A stretch of 8,664 bases of DNA, taken from assembly GCA_031259225.1 (NCBI GenBank), contig JAIRLT010000194.1, positions 1 to 8,664 of the forward strand, written 5' to 3'. The stretch's first letter is position 1. Each line of letters begins with the position of its first letter. Below the pieces are notes generated by a model. The model was not told where the DNA came from. It ran no database searches and worked only from the letters and a program-made list of their open reading frames with translations. The position numbers and the translations under genes are program-made. Positions 5,759 to 8,664 of this stretch are shown one piece after another. The stretch comes from Prevotellaceae bacterium. GTDB taxonomy: Bacteria > Bacteroidota > Bacteroidia > Bacteroidales > UBA932.

Positions 5759-5843
5759 TCAGGGCAGTTAAAAGTTAGAGAAGTTAATGAAACTAACGTG
5801 TGAACAGTTACGTTAATCTCTTTAATTCCATTAATGCCCCTGA
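5759..5843 (+). other. Long imperfect inverted repeat between DUF4290 and murA
   Basis: TCAGGGCAGTTAA (5759-5771) is complementary, with a one-base shift, to TTAATGCCCCTGA (5831-5843). Near the apex TAACGT (5794-5799) pairs exactly with ACGTTA (5810-5815) around a 10-base loop. Between them the arms pair partly (an A-TTAA--GA-A pattern). The RNA could fold into a long bulged hairpin ahead of murA, acting as attenuator, processing site or stability element. No U-tract follows, so simple termination is not indicated. Confidence 0.45.
5774..5790 (+). repeat. 17-bp direct repeat, copy 2
   Basis: This is an exact copy of GTTAGAGAAGTTAATGA found at 5014-5030. Here it forms part of the left arm of the imperfect inverted repeat before murA and continues a loose heptamer run (AGTTAAA, AGTTAGA, GAAGTTA from 5766). 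Confidence 0.8.
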
Positions 5844-5883
5844 CTTTCCTACCGCTTCTAATTCCATTAATTTCTTCAAGAAA

Positions 5884-7194
5884 ATGTCCACATTTAAAGT
5901 ATATGGCGGTTGCCGGCTGAAAGGCGAAATTTTACCGCAAGGCGCAAAGAACGAAGCATTGCAGATATTGTGCGCAACACTGCTTACCCCCGAAAAGGTA
6001 ACGGTTCGCAATATTCCCGATATTTTGGATGTAAACAACCTGATTGCATTATTGAAGAATATGGGCGTAAGCGTAGAGCGGCTTTCCGCCGGCACGTACG
6101 TTTTTCAAGCCGCAGACGTTAATTTGGATTATTTGAAGACGGCAGAATTTCAAGCAAAGGCTGCTGCTTTGCGCGGATCGGTGATGATTGTAGGACCGCT
6201 GTTGGCGCGTTTTGGTTATGGCTATATGCCGCGTCCGGGCGGCGATAGAATTGGACGTCGCCGGTTGGATACCCACTTTATCGGCTTCCAAAAATTGGGC
6301 GCTGTATTTTCATATAATGCCGGCGAAAGTTTCTATACGGTGGAAGCCGCGCATCTCAAAGGAACGTATATGCTGCTTGACGAAGCGTCGGTTACCGGAA
6401 CGGCGAATATTATAATGGCGGCAGTGAGGGCGCGCGGCGTGACTACTATCTATAATGCCGCTTGCGAACCTTACGTGCAACAATTATGCGGCATGTTGAA
6501 CCGCATGGGCGCGAAGATATCCGGCGTAGGTTCCAACCTGCTCACGATTGAAGGCGTGGACAGCCTTGTCGGCGCCGACCATACGATTTTGCCCGACATG
6601 ATTGAAGTGGGCAGTTTCATCGGCATGGCGGCAATGACGCGCAGCGAACTGACCGTAAAAAACGTGTCGTACGAAAACCTTGGGATTATCCCTGCGCAGT
6701 TTGCCCGTCTGGGCATAGCGATGCAACAGCGTGGCGATGATATTTACATTCCTGCGCAAGAGCATTACGAAATTGAAACATTCATCGACGGCTCAATAAT
6801 GACCATTGCCGATGCGCCGTGGCCCGGACTTACGCCCGACCTGCTCAGCGTATTCCTCGTGGTAGCGACGCAAGCCAAAGGCACGGCGCTTATTCATCAA
6901 AAAATGTTTGAAAGCCGCCTGTTTTTTGTAGATAATTTAATAGACATGGGCGCGCAAATCATCCTCTGCGACCCGCACCGCGCCACTGTTATCGGGCGCG
7001 ACCATGCTTTCGCGTTACGCGCCGCCCGCATGAGTTCGCCTGATATCCGCGCCGGCATCGCGTTGCTCATTGCCGCCATGAGTGCCGAAGGCGTTAGTCT
7101 CATCCAGCACATTGACCAGATTGATCGCGGCTACCAGCACATCGACCAACGGCTGAATGCCCTGGGCGCACACATCGAACGCCTCAGTGAATAA
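5884..7194 (+). CDS. murA: UDP-N-acetylglucosamine 1-carboxyvinyltransferase (MurA)
   Basis: A 436-residue EPSP-synthase-fold enzyme that transfers enolpyruvate from PEP to UDP-GlcNAc, the first committed step of peptidoglycan synthesis, in the cytoplasm. K22 and N23 in PQGAKNEAL match the Escherichia coli UDP-GlcNAc-binding pair. The catalytic loop reads PGGDRIGRRRLDTH: D121 stands where E. coli has Cys115, the residue alkylated by fosfomycin, and R126 matches Arg120. D319 in GLTPDLL corresponds to the catalytic Asp305, and the SRLFFVDNL and DIRAG segments carry the Arg residues expected near Arg371 and Arg397. The ATG at 5884 (MSTFKVYGG) is preferred over an in-frame GTG at 5800, whose extra 28 residues are encoded by intergenic repeat-like sequence. 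No -7 box is evident directly upstream, so transcription may come from the DUF4290 promoter. fic follows after 18 bases. Confidence 0.97.
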   Translation: MSTFKVYGGCRLKGEILPQGAKNEALQILCATLLTPEKVTVRNIPDILDVNNLIALLKNMGVSVERLSAGTYVFQAADVNLDYLKTAEFQAKAAALRGSVMIVGPLLARFGYGYMPRPGGDRIGRRRLDTHFIGFQKLGAVFSYNAGESFYTVEAAHLKGTYMLLDEASVTGTANIIMAAVRARGVTTIYNAACEPYVQQLCGMLNRMGAKISGVGSNLLTIEGVDSLVGADHTILPDMIEVGSFIGMAAMTRSELTVKNVSYENLGIIPAQFARLGIAMQQRGDDIYIPAQEHYEIETFIDGSIMTIADAPWPGLTPDLLSVFLVVATQAKGTALIHQKMFESRLFFVDNLIDMGAQIILCDPHRATVIGRDHAFALRAARMSSPDIRAGIALLIAAMSAEGVSLIQHIDQIDRGYQHIDQRLNALGAHIERLSE

Positions 7195-7212
7195 ACAACA
7201 ACCCCTACGGCT

Positions 7213-7950
7213 ATGAACCTTTCAAGCATTTTACAAAAAGAAAAGAACAGGTCGGAAAAAGGCGGGTTGTATCGTCAAACGCAGATTAAATTTGCTTATA
7301 ACTCTAATCATATAGAGGGAAGCCGCCTTTCGGAGGAGCAAACACGGTATATTTTTGAAACCAACACCCTCTACGTTGAAAATGGCGGAACAGCTAACGT
7401 GAACGATATTATCGAAACAGTAAATCATTTTTCCTGTTTTGATTATTTGCTGGAAATAGCCGGCGAGAAATTGACCGGAAATCATATCAAACAGTTCCAC
7501 GCATTATTAAAAAACGCTACCGGCGATGCAAAAAAAACATGGTTTCGTGTGGGCGAGTACAAGTCCAGACCCAACGTAGTAGGGGAACTATCCACTACTG
7601 CGCCTGAGAATGTATCGGCGGAGATGGATGAACTTCTTGCTTCCTATCACAAACATCTTGTCCCCACGTTTGAAGACATCGTTGATTTCCACTGCCGGTT
7701 TGAGCGGATACATCCTTTTCAGGATGGCAACGGGCGTGTCGGGCGGCTGATTATTTTTAAGGAATGCCTTGCGCACGATATTATGCCTTTTATCATTGAA
7801 GAAGCGCACAAATTCTTTTACTATCGCGGCTTGAAAGAATATCCTGCCGTGAAAGGTTACCTGATGGATACTTGTCGTGCGGCGCAGGATAATTACGGAA
7901 AAATGGTGCAGTATTTCTATCCTGACTTGGGATTTTATGAACAAAAATAA
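7213..7950 (+). CDS. Fic-domain protein, class II (probable AMPylase with N-terminal autoinhibition)
   Basis: A 245-residue single-domain Fic protein. The catalytic motif HPFQDGNGRVGR (157-168) is complete, with H157, the metal-binding D161 and both phosphate-binding Arg residues, so it should transfer AMP (or another nucleotide moiety) from a nucleotide to a hydroxyl side chain of a target. S31-NHI-E35-G36 fits the (S/T)xxxE(G/N) inhibitory motif and, being N-terminal, marks class II; E35 would block productive ATP binding until relieved. The KTWFRVGEYKSRPNVVG segment (108-124) resembles the target-docking flap. No signal peptide, membrane segment or extra DNA-binding domain is seen, so self-modification or a cytoplasmic target is likely. 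The gene lies 18 bases after murA and 4 before ftsK, implying co-transcription. It appears somewhat more AT-rich in codon choice than murA by eye, consistent with later insertion. No antitoxin-like small gene is adjacent. Confidence 0.95.
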   Translation: MNLSSILQKEKNRSEKGGLYRQTQIKFAYNSNHIEGSRLSEEQTRYIFETNTLYVENGGTANVNDIIETVNHFSCFDYLLEIAGEKLTGNHIKQFHALLKNATGDAKKTWFRVGEYKSRPNVVGELSTTAPENVSAEMDELLASYHKHLVPTFEDIVDFHCRFERIHPFQDGNGRVGRLIIFKECLAHDIMPFIIEEAHKFFYYRGLKEYPAVKGYLMDTCRAAQDNYGKMVQYFYPDLGFYEQK

Positions 7951-7954
7951 AAAA

Positions 7955-8664
7955 ATGGCAAAGAAAAAAAATACCGGAAAGCAGGTTCAGCGCACAGGTG
8001 AACAAACCCGGCGCAATGACAGCATCCGTTTCATTGGCGGCATGCTGGCGCTTTTGTTTGCATTTTTCACGCTCATCGTTTTGGGTTTATATATCTTTCG
8101 TTGGGGCGCCTACCAAAGCGGCGCACAGACGTCCCCTTTCATCGGGAAACTCGGCTACAGTTGGGCAAATTTATTGATGGGTGAATATTTCGGGTTGGCT
8201 TCGTTCGGGATACCCTTCCTGTTAGGCTTATGGGGCTTGCATTTACTGAAAATGCGCATCACCTGTTTTTATAAAATAATTGTAGCCACGCTTACCGGTT
8301 GTATTTTATTTTCCCTGTTCTTGGGTTTTGTCTTCGGGCATTTGGTACCCTCGCTGAAAGGCTTGATAGGAAAAGGGCTGGGCGGTATCACCGGCGATGT
8401 AGTAAGCGGTTGGCTCATTCAAATCATCGGCATTGCCGGAACGGCGTTGCTCCTCTTATTATTGATTATAACTTGGGGAATATTCATCAGCCCGAAGTTT
8501 ATACCTTGGTTGAGCAGCCTGTTTCATGGAAAAAAGAAAAGCAAAAAGCCGGATAAGGAAGTCCCGCCTGCTGTTAAACCGCAGCTACCTGAGCCGGTAG
8601 ATAAGGAATTTGAATTGCCGGAAGACGATAATGGAGGTTTTGTCATACATCGTCCGGAAAACGA
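7955..8664 (+). CDS. ftsK: FtsK/SpoIIIE-type DNA translocase, N-terminal part (cut by window edge)
   Basis: The ATG at 7955 opens 236 codons to the window edge without a stop. The visible part is the membrane anchor of an FtsK-type translocase: a basic N-terminus (1-23) and four hydrophobic segments at about 24-48, 77-98, 105-131 and 152-178. A basic patch (192-201) and a Pro/Glu/Asp-rich linker (202-236) follow. The ATPase motor and DNA-reading gamma domain should lie beyond the edge. SGAQTSPFIGKLGYSWANLL and the GEYFGLASFGIPFLL region resemble Bacteroidetes FtsK. The family anchors at the division septum and pumps chromosome ends across it. Start choice rests on the A-rich sequence before the ATG and a 4-base gap after fic. 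Without the motor domain the call rests on the four-segment topology and sequence resemblance. Confidence 0.9.
   Translation, partial: MAKKKNTGKQVQRTGEQTRRNDSIRFIGGMLALLFAFFTLIVLGLYIFRWGAYQSGAQTSPFIGKLGYSWANLLMGEYFGLASFGIPFLLGLWGLHLLKMRITCFYKIIVATLTGCILFSLFLGFVFGHLVPSLKGLIGKGLGGITGDVVSGWLIQIIGIAGTALLLLLLIITWGIFISPKFIPWLSSLFHGKKKSKKPDKEVPPAVKPQLPEPVDKEFELPEDDNGGFVIHRPEN

Noticed and set aside
5800..5883. N-terminal extension of MurA from GTG at 5800
   Set aside because: The 28 extra residues are encoded by repeat-like intergenic sequence; MurA proteins normally begin at the position equivalent to the ATG at 5884.

Overview
The window looks like chromosomal DNA from a member of the Bacteroidota, most likely Bacteroidales. 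Three things point there: a PSP1-family RicT of the Cys-rich Bacteroidetes type, a DUF4290-murA gene pair, and at least three promoters of the Bacteroidetes form (-7 box TAnnTTTG) followed by A-rich leaders without a clear Shine-Dalgarno. Base composition looks moderate (near 50% GC by eye). The species is not recognisable from the sequence alone.

Layout. Left, on the minus strand: ricT (its C-terminal end is cut by the window edge) and a divergent RNase R gene (rnr). They are separated by a 227-base gap filled with heptanucleotide repeats. A 31-codon small ORF ends 7 bases before the rnr start and lies just behind a promoter-like -7 box, so it may be a leader peptide or small protein. The 439-base divergent gap between rnr and the next gene holds this small ORF, more heptamer runs and a tandem array of a 42-bp unit carrying a 15-bp palindrome.

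Right, on the plus strand: a PfkB/adenosine-kinase-like sugar or nucleoside kinase with its own promoter; a DUF4290 protein with its own promoter and a poly-Asn/Lys tail; murA (first committed step of peptidoglycan synthesis, with Asp in place of the fosfomycin-target Cys); a class II Fic protein with both the catalytic and inhibitory motifs intact; and the N-terminal membrane part of an FtsK/SpoIIIE DNA translocase, cut by the right edge. murA, fic and ftsK are spaced 18 and 4 bases apart and are probably co-transcribed. That places a probable AMPylating enzyme between a cell-wall gene and a chromosome-segregation/division gene.

The genes are largely housekeeping. The least explained material is between genes: a modular family of 7-bp-period repeats with a shared GC-rich spacer (TGGCTGGCGC) in several gaps and both orientations, an exact 17-bp repeat just after two different stop codons, the 42-bp palindromic array, and a long imperfect inverted repeat before murA. 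No IS element, tRNA, rRNA or CRISPR array is seen.
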